NCBI GenBank assembly: GCA_024449915.1
Contig: JAMZAV010000963.1
Location: 163,752 to 227,751 of the forward strand
Direction: 5' to 3'
Origin: Sweltsa coloradensis
Lineage: Eukaryota > Arthropoda > Insecta > Plecoptera > Chloroperlidae
DNA: 64,000 bases
The notes under the pieces were generated by a model. It was given only the letters and a program-made list of their open reading frames with translations, had not been told where the DNA came from and did not search any database. Below, in pieces: positions 1 through 10,537 of the stretch (positions are counted from its first letter, which is position 1; each line of letters begins with the position of its first letter). A program made the translations under genes and the position numbers.

Positions 1-1203
1 AACAATGAGACAATCATAAAACATTATTGTGCCAATAGAAAAACGTTTACCGAATTACATTGAAAAAATACAAAATTTGACCTTCATTGACCTCTGCTGG
101 ACACAAAAATAATTTTGAACAATTGTCATATTTTTTATTCGAAAGACCCTTGAAAAAGCTTTGATTACTTACCATGGATATTGGATACTAGGTTTCAAAA
201 ACACTTTTTTTTTAATTCAATTTTATTACATTTTCATTTAGGGGATGATTAGATCCACCCACCCTATGGGGATTTAGGGGTTTCTTTATGGGTTATTAAG
301 TTTTTTTTTCTGAATCCAATGATACCAAATTTGCTTCTGTTGCAATTTGTCCTAGGTTCGGCCTCAAATTTGCATATAGACCCCAGACTATAGGGCCCTC
401 AAACAGGCTGCGCGCCGGGCCCCAATAAGAATAAATCCGCCTCTGGTTTTAGGTCCTACCAATTCATACAAGTATTCTTCTCAAACTTAGTAAACCTCTC
501 CTAAAATGGTTGAATGGGACGGAACCAATATTAAAAGTTTTAAAATTTTAAAATCACGAGCCAAAGGCCTAAAATACCTACACTAAGTTTAAAATATTAA
601 TGAGCAGGACATTGAAAGGAAATTATTTTGATTTTGATTTGGTTCGACCTGTCTAAAAATAACTGTTTGGTACAGTTTATATTTTACATTTTATACGGCA
701 GAAAATATCTATAAAACAAACAAAATATAATTTTTGGAAAAGTTGAAACTTTTAAGTTGCAACGAAGTTGGCACCGCAAAATTTGTATTAGGGCTTACCA
801 ATAACAGAGTGATATAGGGTAGGAAGGCATACAATGAAATGCACATCATTGTACCCCTTTCCATAGTCAACAATACGTTAAGGTCGGCATATGTCCTCCC
901 CTAACAAAGGTGAAGAAGGTGGTTGGAAGGTGCATTACAAAAGGAGGTATGGTCTGGCCAGGTAAGAGGAAAATCGCCCCCCCCCCCCCCCCCCCATTAT
1001 GCAATTTTTAGACTTTGTGATCTGAAAGTTACTATTCTGAACCGAAATAAACCGAAATCCCAAATTTTGGTTACTGTTCGGTTCAGGCACTTTATTATAA
1101 CGGTTTTCCGTTCAGTAAGAATATAATTTTTATCGGTTTTCGGTTCGAACCGGTTCGATGCCCTGTTATAAAGTATTGATATTGAGAATGTTTACAAACT
1201 AAC
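1..1203. other. GCN2 intron sequence with a TIR-element remnant
   Basis: No exon was recognised here. The stretch follows the donor site of the GCN2 RWD exon and is therefore the next GCN2 intron. It contains a run of about 19 cytosines (977-995). Positions about 755-1166 are related, in opposite orientation, to 21070-21450 and 21850-21935: they share the sequence around the homopolymer run and the phrases rich in 'accgaa/ggttcg'. This looks like a degenerate DNA transposon whose end reads GGTTCGATGCCCTG. Confidence 0.5.
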
Positions 1204-1629
1204 CTCTTTGTCTTCTTTGAGTTTCCTTTGGTGTTGTTGCTGTTCTTCGTGTTTCAGTTGCCTTGAAACCATCTCCTCATAAAAAGACTTAAAACCTGGC
1301 TTGTTATTAAAATGAAGAAATTTCTGTACATGTTGCGCCAACTCGAATATCATCACTTCACCTTTCAAATCCGCTGCCAAGTTGTCCAGTTCAAATTTCA
1401 ATTGGGCTACTTGCTGTGCAGACAGTCCTTTACTATTTTCTAGCCCTATCTGTGGCACTTCCTCAGGATAATTATTAGAGCAAATAACGTGCAAATCAAT
1501 CTGGGCATGAACCTCTTGCATTCCTGAGCTCCCTTGCTGAGGAGTTAACGTAATAAAGATGTCCAAGGGTTTCCACAAGTTCCATGCCGCCAAAGCACGC
1601 ATGTCCCGTAACTCGTGCACATAAATTGC
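1204..1629 (-). CDS. EIF2AK4: GCN2 kinase (EIF2AK4), exon 2: RWD domain
   Basis: This 426-bp exon (142 codons, phase 0 at both ends) encodes almost the whole RWD domain of GCN2, the eIF2-alpha kinase activated by uncharged tRNA and stalled ribosomes. In GCN2 the RWD domain binds the activator GCN1. The signature is unmistakable: it starts AIYVHELRD, has a central YPEEVPQIGLENSKGLS (the RWD YPxxxP motif), then GEVMIFELAQHVQKFL, NKPGFKSFYEEM, and ends in a charged Gln/Lys/Glu-rich helix, as in animal GCN2. The acceptor is TATTTCAG before GCA. The donor is GAG followed by GTTAGT. The kinase, HisRS-like and ribosome-binding domains are not in the window and should lie left of position 1. The exon joins in frame to the 19-codon first exon at 12172-12228. 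Confidence 0.93.
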
Positions 1630-1901
1630 CTGAAATAGAAAGAAAGAAAATACAAGATCATGTAACGTGCAACCAAGAACAATCCAGCATGAAAAAAGGT
1701 CCTTTTCCTTTTAATGCCAATTCCAAGAAATGTGCCTACACAAAAATAACATTGGGAGCCTAAAGTACTACGCCCAATTGGTAGGCTATAGCATAAGGAT
1801 AGAGCAATGCAAGCATAGTGTAGAAAATACAAACATATGCAACTGGCTGTTTATAGGCCTACACTCAATTAGTGTAAGCACAACAAAGGCATAGCAAAGA
1901 C

Positions 1902-2180
1902 ATGGTAATGAGAAGGCCGACTACCTAGCCAAACAAAGTAGCAAAAAGCAACAAGAAAGTAATAAACTGTCACATAAATCTCTCAAATCTCACCTGCATG
2001 CATCGACATGCAAAGTGGTTCGTAAGGAATGGCAAGAAAAGGGGCAGAATAAACGTTGGGAAAATTACACTAAAATGAGGCCGACTGGTAAACGTAAGCA
2101 CTACAGTAGAAAAATAGAAACAGCTCAATTCCGGCTTCAAACAGGACATGACTTGCTCGGAAAGCACCTCCATGGATTTG
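1902..2180 (+). pseudogene. LINE fragment: RNase H C-terminus and tail
   Basis: The plus-strand frame reads HGNEKADYLAKQ, the typical C-terminal RNase H signature (GNExAD with the last catalytic Asp). A basic linker follows (KEWQEKGQNKRWENYTKM) and then FRLQTGHDLLGKHLHGFG, a phrase characteristic of the region after RNase H in I/Nimb-type non-LTR retrotransposons. The N-terminal half of RNase H and the reverse transcriptase are absent. The fragment stops at a T/G homopolymer run at about 2180-2200. The domain order here (RNase H before endonuclease) is the reverse of an intact element, so this and the next entry are separate or rearranged copies. Confidence 0.75.
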
Positions 2181-2348
2181 GATTTTTTTTTTGGGGGGGG
2201 GGCTTCGCGACGACGCTTCTGATCTACTACACGACCGACAAGTCAAAGATCAAGTGCCCCCTGGATACGGGACAGAAGCCCGTAACCAAAAGTCGCCGCA
2301 CCACGCCACACTATCCATCATGGGCCGGCTCCATCCGATGCTCACCAA

Positions 2349-3116
2349 GTGCAAAACGGCCCTTATCAGGACCACAAACCAACAATAATATACTGGAACG
2401 CAGGAGGCGTCTCCAAAAAACTGGATGAGATCTACAGCATTATCTACGAACAAAATGCTGATGTATTCTGTATCTCAGAGGCTGGCAAAATGGCAGAGAA
2501 AACAGACAAAAATCTAAGTGACCTTAAAACTCCCAACTACGCCATCCACATCCTGGAGAAGAGCAGAACGATCTCTTCAGGCTTGATTGTTGGATAGAGG
2601 TCAACCCTGGTCTCAGCCTTCACAGTCACACATAAAATGGAGCTTAGTGGCGACAAGATTGAAATCGCTTCTCTGGACGTCTGGATGGGACAAACTAAGT
2701 TTACCATTCACATGCTGTACAACCCTCCACACAACATACCAGCTGCCCTCGAAACCATCAACGTGTCGAGAAACACAATCATCGTTGGCGATTTCAATGC
2801 TCCGCACAAGGACTGGGACTACGAGTCGACTACTCCAGTTGGACAAACAGTAGCAGAATTAGTCTACTCGAACGCACTCTTCCTACTCGAAGACCCGGAC
2901 AAGGACAACAGGGCCACTTTCCTATCCAACTCCGGATACACTTCCCGACCAGATCTTGCCATGGCCCACTCATCAATTGCGGATGAACTGAAACAAGAAA
3001 ATCTCGATTGCCCCTCAGGTCTGGGTCATAAGGTGATCAAAATCTGCGCTATCAAGAGCAACATAAAAAATGAGCAGTATCCGTACCTGAGGTGGAACTT
3101 CCGAACTGCCAAATGA
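2349..3116 (+). pseudogene. LINE fragment: EEP (APE-type) endonuclease, frameshifted
   Basis: The endonuclease domain of a non-LTR retrotransposon, which nicks the target for reverse transcription. The first frame (2349-2597) carries IIYWNAGGVSKK and ADVFCISEAG (metal-binding N and E motifs). A frameshift near 2598 moves the reading to 2637-3116, which carries NTIIVGDFNAPHKDWD (GDFN motif) and SGYTSRPDLAMA. The closing SDH motif, with the catalytic His partner, is replaced by GLGHK, so activity is unlikely even without the frameshift. The frame ends in TGA and residual homology runs to about 3200. A LINE linker segment reappears at 5300-5760, suggesting that about 2.1 kb of foreign DNA separates the two halves. 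Confidence 0.8.
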
Positions 3117-3204
3117 AATGACTTCACAAAAACCATGGAAAATGTGGCCACCACCACCCAACTCTCGGGCAACCTTGTAACACAACGAACCTACGACCCC
3201 TCAG

Positions 3205-5290
3205 GTAATCGATAAGCTCTCGTTGGATACTTCACTAAATAGTTAAACTTCGAAAAAAACTTTTAAAAAAAAAAAACATACTCGGCGAGGGGTCGCCTAA
3301 TTAAAGTGAAACACGATTTCTGATCTCACTTGGAAGTAAAAATTAATTAATTTTTAAACAACTGATCAAGACTAAAATCACTCAAACTTGAATGATTACT
3401 CTACCTAGGCGTGAACCTGGTACTCAAGTCTAAAGTTACCTAACCAGTTCATAACACACTCCTATAACTCCCCAAAGACCCACAAAATTGAGAAATCGTA
3501 CAACAGCGAAGACAAACATCTCTGAAATACAACTTATAATTTATACTAGATCTAGGATGACATTACAACAGACAAGCAACGGTTCATAAGTTAAACCAGA
3601 ACGGGCTATATTGCATGACACAAATAAATTTCCTTCATTGACAAGGAATACATTTCAAACCCTACCTATCAGTACTGATGTCTAAAAGCGAAATGGATAT
3701 CCAGTTAAGATATCTCTTGGTCGGATGGACAACAGTAAAGGTTCCCGAATATTTAGGGAAATATAATTGTTAATAAAACTTAATTAAATACTCATCACAA
3801 ATGATCATGACTCCCATCGAAACCTTATGACGTCGAAGAAGTCCGACGTGTAATTCCGTAACTTGCTGCGTATTTGTAGACGATCGTAGTCTTGTATTGA
3901 AGATCCTGTCTTGAGTTCGTATCCCGGCTGTGATTACTCTTGAGTTCAACTTTCCTTTGATAATGTTTGAGCGGTGATAAAATACGATATTTTATCGTGC
4001 GAATAACTCAACTCCGATCGTACGTTTTTAATGTTTCACACTTGCCCGATATCAGCATTCCAAGTCCAACAACCAAGTTTTTTCCTGTATCTCACACGGT
4101 AAACTGTCAGACGTTCAATAATGTAAACACGCCTACTTTTATCGACTCAGTTCTGTTCTTACCCGTCTTTATTACCAAAGCACTTCGTTCGACGTTGTTG
4201 GCTCAGGCACTCACGAATATTCCGAGTTCTTATTGTTGATGTTATCTCTAAGCTCTTTGCAATTAAAATTCGCCATTTTATTCTTCAACTAATCTGCATT
4301 TACGGATTTCAAAACCAATTTACATAAAAACTAAGCCTCGGCCATGATATCGAATGGTAATTAACTGTTCCTTATATGTTCCTATATTTGGATTCATAGA
4401 CAATATTATCCTCACCGATTTCCTTTTTATAATATTTCAATCTGTATTTCGTTGTAATACGACCACCAAACCTTGCTTGCGTTATCGCGTCCTAAACTCC
4501 AGGCTACGCGAATATAATCTTTCTCGGTTCCTTTAAAATCCCAACTAACTCTCGGTCCAGATATCGAATGGTTCTAACCCTTTCTGGTTATCGATGCTGT
4601 CTTTTATCAAGTCCGTAGGTTTATTAATATGCTCCTAAAGCATGCAAAAGTTCGTTTACTCACGTATCCCTGGGCTGGGCTAGCCTTATAAAATGTACCT
4701 CGATTGGTTATCGTTCTCGTTGATTTCTTGTATTTCTTCTTGGCAGATCGCCGTTCGTTTTCGATTATCACTTTCGCGGATTTTAACACGCGTTTCCTAT
4801 ATCCAAAGTGTTCTTTCCTAGTCCACTTTCTCTAAGTTTTACGCAACGTCTAAAATCGCCCACGCACACGACCGATTTCCAACTTCACGTCTCAAAGCTC
4901 TCACGACACACTGCCGACAGACGCCGCTCTCAACAATCCAAATACGATCGTAGCGTTATGATAACCAATCAAAAGACCATCACACAGCGTCATTAAACTG
5001 AACTAGGTCTAAACAAATGTCCGGGTGACGCTACATGCGAAAATGATGAAATATGATCTTGGCATTTTCTAGAATTTAATAAAATAGATTGACATAGATT
5101 TTAATATGAAAATTGTTAAACTTAAGTGAATCACATGATTCTTTTTATGAAATCAAATGAAATTTTCTCTAGTTTCTGATTTAAATCAAACCCGTTCTGT
5201 ATTATTAGTATTTAATTAGTTTATACATGGTTTCCACATTTAAACCAGTTGCCTCAGTAGTAGCCTCGAACCAGCTCATGAAAATACACA
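3205..5290. other. 2.1-kb unrecognised insert between LINE halves
   Basis: The endonuclease part of a LINE ends at about 3200 and a LINE linker segment begins at about 5300. The DNA between them contains only short frames (longest 90 codons) with no recognisable domain. I found no clean terminal inverted repeat or target duplication, so I cannot name the element. Confidence 0.35.
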
Positions 5291-5299
5291 GCTCTCCTT

Positions 5300-5760
5300 T
5301 CACTGACCAACGGCATCGACTTCAAGATAAGAATCCATCTTCAAATGACCATTGCCAAAAGACCTAAGTCCACTCAGAGAGAGGCCGTATAGTCTCAACC
5401 TACACCGAGATACTAAACTGTTGGGAAGAGAAAATACTGAAAGCTGAACGCAAACACATTCCCAGAGGATCCCGCAAAAACTAAAAACCCTTTTCGAGCA
5501 GAAGACTTGAAAATCTGAGGATAAAGTGCAACAAATGTAGACAAGATGCAGAACAGCAGAAGACCCCAACCAGCAAAGAAAAGCTTCTTGAAGCTCAAAA
5601 CGCCCTCACCAAAGCCATCAACGAGGAAAAAGAGCAGAAATTTAGAAATTTTCTGTTAAATCTGGACCACAGAAAAGACTCCTACAAAGCCCACATTAGT
5701 CCGTGGAACAAGCGTAAAAACATTTCAAATCCGGAAACCAGCACCAAAATTTAGGAGCGA
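5300..5760 (+). pseudogene. LINE fragment: linker between endonuclease and RT
   Basis: The plus strand reads EEKILKAERKHIPRGSRKN, then (after a stop) KPFSSRRLENLRIKCNK, then KEKLLEAQNALTKAINEEKE and HRKDSYKAHISPWNKRKN. This is the usual charged segment between endonuclease and reverse transcriptase in I/Nimb/Jockey-like LINEs (pattern IPRGxRKNYKPFW). It contains internal stops and no RT follows. It probably belongs to the same element as the endonuclease at 2349-3116. Confidence 0.6.
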
Positions 5761-5769
5761 GTAAAAGAC

Positions 5770-6880
5770 ATATTTTAGAATGTTATTTTCACGGGGGACA
5801 CGCATGGTAGCAAATAAGTCACCTGTCATGGCGTCCACAAGATGGCCGCCAAAATAATTCTTAAAATTGCTGTAACTCAAGAAGTAACCATCAAATTTGG
5901 ATAAACTAGGTTTTGTTTTATTCGGTTTTTAATGCTCTACAAAAATGTCATTAGAAATTTTACCGTAAATACAATAGTTTGAATTATATTTATCTAGGCG
6001 ACGGTCGTCGCCCGGCAGACAAGCGAATGCGGCTGCTAGGCGACACCGAACTCCGGCCCTATATACACCTACCAGAGTTGGGGGGTTTTCAGCCTATCTG
6101 CACACGCCGCCCCGAAAGAGTTACAATCTTGAAACTGGGTAGGGCTATATGACCTGGTATGTGGTCCATGACATACCAAAAAAAAAATCAACCCGATTCG
6201 ACAACTCGTTCTGTGTTAAAAAAGGCTCTCAACATCGTCAAATTCCTTAAGCTGGCTGGGTGGGTGGGGGGGTGGGTGGCTAGGAGTTCTCTGCGGAGAG
6301 TTCTTTAGCCTACAGAAAAAACGGTAAATCTTAGAACTATGAAACTTGGACCACACTTAGGTGTATTTCAGAGCAGTGCCTTTTGCTTTCAAAACCAAAA
6401 TCGGGTAACAGGACCGGAGAAAATCAAAATTTGGATGATAATCAAAACGCGTAATTACCAAGGCGTGGTAATTTGTACAAACTTGAAATTTAACATGCTA
6501 TTAACCATTATAAATATCTTGCGTCCAAAACACAAGGGGCTAAATTTGGATGACCATGGGCCCAAAAATGACAAAAAACATATCTGAACTTTAAGAAATG
6601 AATCATTCAAAGAAAAGCTACAACTGAGATGTTTCAAACGTGGAAATACATTTTGATATCTCTCATTCTTTATCACTTTTGAATATGGAAAGCAAAATTG
6701 GTTAACGGGTACCGGAAAAAAACCAAAATTATCAAAAGTAGGTAATTCCGTACTCTTATGAATAATACGCTATACCGATAAAACGGTTCATCTTAGAACT
6801 TTGAAACTGGGCCACACTCAGATGTACCTCATATAACAAAAACCCGGGCATTGGGGCCGGGGAAAATCAAAATCAAAATC
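5770..6880. repeat. Repeat-rich intronic DNA with three related segments
   Basis: Segments starting near 6120, 6330 and 6780 share the phrase CTTGAAACTGG and its variants (AGAACTATGAAACTTGG, AGAACTTTGAAACTGGG). The last two also share AAAACGCGTAATTAC, TTGTACAA and ACCATTATAAATAT with the tandem unit that follows. This indicates an older dispersed or tandem repeat that was later joined to a tRNA-like sequence. No coding sequence was seen. Confidence 0.5.
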
Positions 6881-7384
6881 AAAACGCGTAATTACTCAGG
6901 CGTAGTAATTTGTACAAGCTTGAAATTAAACATGCTCTTAACCATTATAAATATCAAGTGCTTATGCTAGTGCGTTGGTCTTGTTGTTAGCGTATCTGCT
7001 TCCAATGCAGAAGGGCCAGGGTTCGATTCCCGCTAAAGTCAGAAGTTTTTTAACTTCTGATTTGGACTTAAGTCTATCAGTTCTTGTCTTAGGAGTTTGT
7101 AAACGGTGACTTTGGAGCTGTCCTAGCAAAATCAAAACGCGTAATTACTCAGGCGTAGTAATTTGTATACAAGCTTGAAATTAAACATGCTCTTAACCAT
7201 TATAAATATCTAGTGCTTATGCTAGTGCGTTGGTCTTGTTGTTAGCGTATCCGCTTCCAATGCAGAAGGGCCAGGGTTCGATTCCCGCTCAAGTCAGAAG
7301 TTTTTTAACTTCTGATTTGGACTTAAGTCTATCAGTTCTTGTCTTAGGAGTTTGTAAACGGTGACTTTGGAGCCGTCCTAGCAA
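6880..7384 (+). repeat. Tandem duplication of a tRNA-Gly(UCC)-like SINE unit
   Basis: Two copies of a unit of about 255 bp (the tRNA-like 5' end falls at 6972 and again at 7227). Each contains GCGTTGGTCTTGTTGTTAGC (A-box region), an anticodon arm TCTGC-TTCCAAT-GCAGA with anticodon UCC, and GGGTTCGATTCCC (B box). The head matches tRNA-Gly(UCC), but the 3' side of the acceptor stem does not pair with GCGTTGG, and the outer T-stem pairs are broken. It is therefore a tRNA-derived repeat, not a tRNA gene. A non-tRNA tail (AAGTCAGAAGTTTTTTAACT and beyond) follows each head. Confidence 0.7.
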
Positions 7385-7509
7385 CGAAGCACATAATAAA
7401 TTTCAGAGTTGTTCTGGATCGGCCTTGTTGATTCTGGCGTTGATCCGCGGATGTTCGCACTGTCCATACCACTGATTGATATATTTCCTATTAAAAATAT
7501 CGATCTTTG

Positions 7510-7632
7510 GTTGGTTATCGCTCACTCGTCGATTGCGTCGGGGCCTGCAGGGTTGGCTTGGTCGCTTTGATTTAAAGTCCCCCACTGAAAATCAGTTATA
7601 TATAACTGAGTGGGTAGACTCTAAATAAAAAT
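7510..7632 (-). repeat. Dispersed ~120-bp repeat, copy 1
   Basis: The stretch from CACTCGTCGATTGCGTC through ACTGAAAATCAGTTATAT to GTAGACTCTAAATA is repeated in opposite orientation at 59843-59955. Both contain the small palindrome ACTGA...TCAGT around a TATATA-like centre. A short piece (GGTAGACTCTAAATA) recurs at 9300. Confidence 0.6.
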
Positions 7633-7774
7633 GTATTTATTTATTTTTTTAAGGGGTATCTTTGGGGGGACCGTGGGCCCAAAAATGTAAAAAAAAAACT
7701 TTGAAATTAACAAATTTAATCATTCAAAGTCCATCATTCACACCTTGATAGCGAACGAACAACAAAAAGATGTG

Positions 7775-8285
7775 ATATCCCCCCAAAATACAAAAATTTG
7801 TAAAAAAAAGACGGCAGCCAAGCTCTCCTTCAAAGTCTTCGGCTGTGAATGCTGTGAGATATAGAAGTTGGAGCCAAGCTTTTTATTCTTTCTCCCTAGT
7901 TTCGCTTTGAAAATATGTAAGATCATTTCGCCTGTTTCGTCAACAGGCCAAGGCGGCCAAGGCCAAGGCGCCAAGCCAACGATTTTTGTGGTAAAAAAAT
8001 AAATTTTTAAACTCGAAATCATAAAAAAAAGGCTTAGCCATTGAATTTGGTTCATGGCCAATCAATTTTTTATGATTTCGAATTTTAAAATTTTACATTT
8101 TTCTTTTTTACCTCAAAAATCGTTGGCGTGGCGCTCGTGCAACAGGCGAAATGATCTTACATATTTTCAAAGCGAAACTAGGGAGAAAGAATAAAAAGCT
8201 TGGCACAGCATTCACAGCCGAAGACTTTTGAAGGAGAGCTTGGCTGCCGTCTTTTTTTACAAATTTTTGTATTTTGGGGGATATA
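7775..8285. mobile_element. Palindromic element with ~220-250-bp inverted arms
   Basis: The left arm (about 7775-8030) starts ATATCCCCCCAAAATACAAA and the right arm (about 8067-8285) ends with its reverse complement. The inverted identity continues through GACGGCAGCCAAGCTCTCCT, TCGGCTGTGAATGCTGTG, CTTTTTATTCTTTCTCCCTA and AAGATCATTTCGCCTGTT. The central spacer is only about 40 bp. Overlapping frames in the arms are shadows of the palindrome and share no recognisable protein. It is either a foldback-type non-autonomous transposon or an inverted duplication of one. Confidence 0.7.
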
Positions 8286-8906
8286 TTATTACAATGTATT
8301 GCAATTATAGCACTTTTTGGTATATACATAATTATTTATGCGTAGAATTCGCTATTATTGATTAGAACTTCATTAGTATGATGCACTCATCAATACATTA
8401 CACACATTATTTTCTGCAGAGTGCTTGTATTTTATTTTGTACTATCATTTTTAAACCACTAGATAACCACTAGATAAAGATTTTATGACTACAAAAATGT
8501 ACACATTAAAACCATTTTTAATTCATATTTTCATCTCAGAAAGCTGTTTTCTGGGCATTTGACCAAATACATCTCAAAATAAAATTTGCCTCCAGCGGCT
8601 GGGGCTCTGCCCCAGACACCCAAATGGTCCGGAAGTACGAAATACATATTCTTAAACTTTAGGTGTCCCGGTTTGTAACTTTCAAAATATGGTCACCTTA
8701 GAGAAGAAGCAAAACATTTTTCAGGTAAGGTATTGTATTAGGTAATGTATTAACGGTCCTAGAAAAGAAACATGTCTTTGACCCAGACGCGTGTTTTTCC
8801 TAGGTAGGAATAATCCATGTCTGGTTGAAAGCCTAGTATTAGAGTGTGAACCGGACACATTCAGCTGTTTAAAGTCCTTGCAATTTTTATGAATAAAGAG
8901 AAGAAC

Positions 8907-8983
8907 TTTTTTAATTTCTGAATTGTAGTAAATAAAAACAATTACACCCACGGGAGTGTTTCCCGATCAACCAAATCGAGAAA
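8907..8983 (+). repeat. SINE tail, solo copy
   Basis: The segment from TTTTTTAATTTCTGAATTG to CCCGATCAACCAAATCGAG is identical to the tail following the tRNA-like head at 9206-9283, but no tRNA-like head precedes it. This is a 5'-truncated copy, as expected for a retroposed SINE. Confidence 0.65.
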
Positions 8984-9125
8984 TAAACCCTCGCTCATAC
9001 CTGCGTAAAGGTAATGACATTATAATTAATGTTTGGTGGTCAGTTCAAAGGCAGCAGATATTCGTTGCAGTACTGTTCCATCCATTCAGATGTATAATGC
9101 AACTACAATTCAGAGATTAAAATGT

Positions 9126-9285
9126 ACCCGTCCTGATGGTCTAGTGGTTAAGACGTCCACCTGGAATGTGGGAGATCCGTGGTTCGATTCCCGGTTGGGG
9201 TGGACTTTTTTAATTTCTGAATTGTAGTAAATAAAAACAATTACACCCACGGGAGTGTTTCCCGATCAACCAAATCGAGAAAGAA
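9126..9285 (+). repeat. tRNA-derived SINE, head plus tail
   Basis: The head (about 9130-9203) has TGGTCTAGTGGTTAAGACG (A-box region), an anticodon-arm-like CCAC-CTGGAAT-GTGG (GGA in the anticodon position) and GGTTCGATTCCCGG (B box). The acceptor stem is only partly paired, so this is not a tRNA gene. A fixed tail ending CCCGATCAACCAAATCGAG follows. Related minus-strand copies lie at 25005-25100 and 60540-60655. Confidence 0.7.
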
Positions 9286-9422
9286 AAAAAAAACTTAGTT
9301 GGTAGACTCTAAATACGAATTTATTTGTTTATTGACTATAAAATTTCAAAAATTAAGAAGGCGGACGCATCCGCCCACGAAAAAAGAGTGGGTAGACGCG
9401 TCCGCCCTGAAATTAACTACCG

Positions 9423-9897
9423 GTAGCCCTACTGACTACCGCCCCATCTAAATCTTAATCCGTCTTTTTCTAAAGTTTATAAATTAATACATCATGCATG
9501 ACCGCCTTATGGCACATCTCAATCATCACAACGTTCTTTCACCAAGTCAACATGGTTTCCTTAAACATAGATCAACAACTTCCGCTCTTTTCAGTTTCCT
9601 CTCACATGTATATTCCGCCCATGATAAAGGAGAACAGGCAGTTAGCATATTTTATGATCTTAGCAAGGCCTTTGATTCAATTGATCACAGCACGTTTCTG
9701 TCAAAAATGGAGTACTATGGGATCAGAGGTAAATTGCTCAAAGTTGGCTTTCATCATACCTATCTGGACGCTCACAAGTAGTGGCTATCCGCACTGTTGA
9801 CAAGAATTTAACAAAATCAGTTCTCTCAGATCCTCAAAAATCAGTTAAAGGAGTCCCTCAAGGCTCGATATTAGGTCCCTTAGCATTCCTCCTGAGA
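9423..9897 (+). pseudogene. LINE fragment: reverse transcriptase N-terminal half
   Basis: A non-LTR reverse transcriptase piece. It begins with a degenerate TDYRPI motif, continues through LSPSQHGFLKHRSTTSALFS and SIFYDLSKAFDSIDHSTFL (motif A with a catalytic Asp), and after a frameshift near 9780 reaches KGVPQGSILGPLAFLL (motif B). The YADD motif C, thumb and tail are missing, because homology stops abruptly at about 9897 where minus-strand LINE sequence begins. Stops and a frameshift make it dead. Confidence 0.85.
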
Positions 9898-10446
9898 AGT
9901 CTGAGATTTGATTACAGACCAGGCTATTTTAGAGATGTTAGGGGAGTCGGCTATTTTGCGGCTATAAAATTGAAGTTTTGTTTGTCTAATGTTTTTGGCA
10001 TGAGACTTTTTTAGGGCCAAGTATTGCTCTTTACTAACTGATCTATTTTGGGAGTGTTTCAAAGATGAGTGAAGATTTCTTAGTGTTTTTCCATCACAGC
10101 AAAGAGCCTGAGTAATCCATGGGTTACCTACTGGTTTCCGAATTTGAATTGTTTTCAGAGGAAATGCTTCATTGAAGTAAACCAAGAAAGTGGACACAAA
10201 AAATGAGTATAAAACATCAGCATATCCCTATGCTATAGGCCTAAATGATAAAGATGACCATTGTTCACCACCTAGCCGTAGGAGAAAGTGAGCAATATTT
10301 TCATCATTGTAAAAACGTTTTTGAGTCAGAATCTTTGAGTGAGAATGGGAGAGGGATAGGTCAAGAAAAAGGGCATAATGGTCGGAGAGCCCTGGATCAC
10401 GCACTGTGGCAGTGATAAGAGATTCGTCAATGGAGGTGTCAATCAA
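9880..10446 (-). pseudogene. LINE fragment: endonuclease end and linker, inverted
   Basis: On the minus strand the first frame (10446-10228) carries ESLITATVRDPGLSDHYALF, the C-terminal EEP endonuclease segment with an intact SDH motif. A second frame (10197-9880) reads NPWITQALC and LALKKSHAKNIRQTKLQFYS, the pre-RT linker. It abuts the plus-strand RT fragment head-on, so the two pieces, plausibly from one family, are in opposite orientation. Confidence 0.75.
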
Positions 10447-10537
10447 TCAAGGATTTGCTGTAAAGTGTGACTCTTGTAGGAGATAAGATGGTAGCATATA
10501 TGAAAGAATTTAGTAAATCAATTAGGCCTAGTTCAGT

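Noticed and set aside
6972..7043. Functional tRNA-Gly gene
   Set aside because: The anticodon arm and B box are good, but the acceptor stem does not pair and outer T-stem pairs are broken. The tandem tail shows it is a SINE-like unit.
9423..10446. Twin-primed LINE insertion
   Set aside because: The order of the inverted and sense parts is opposite to what twin priming produces.
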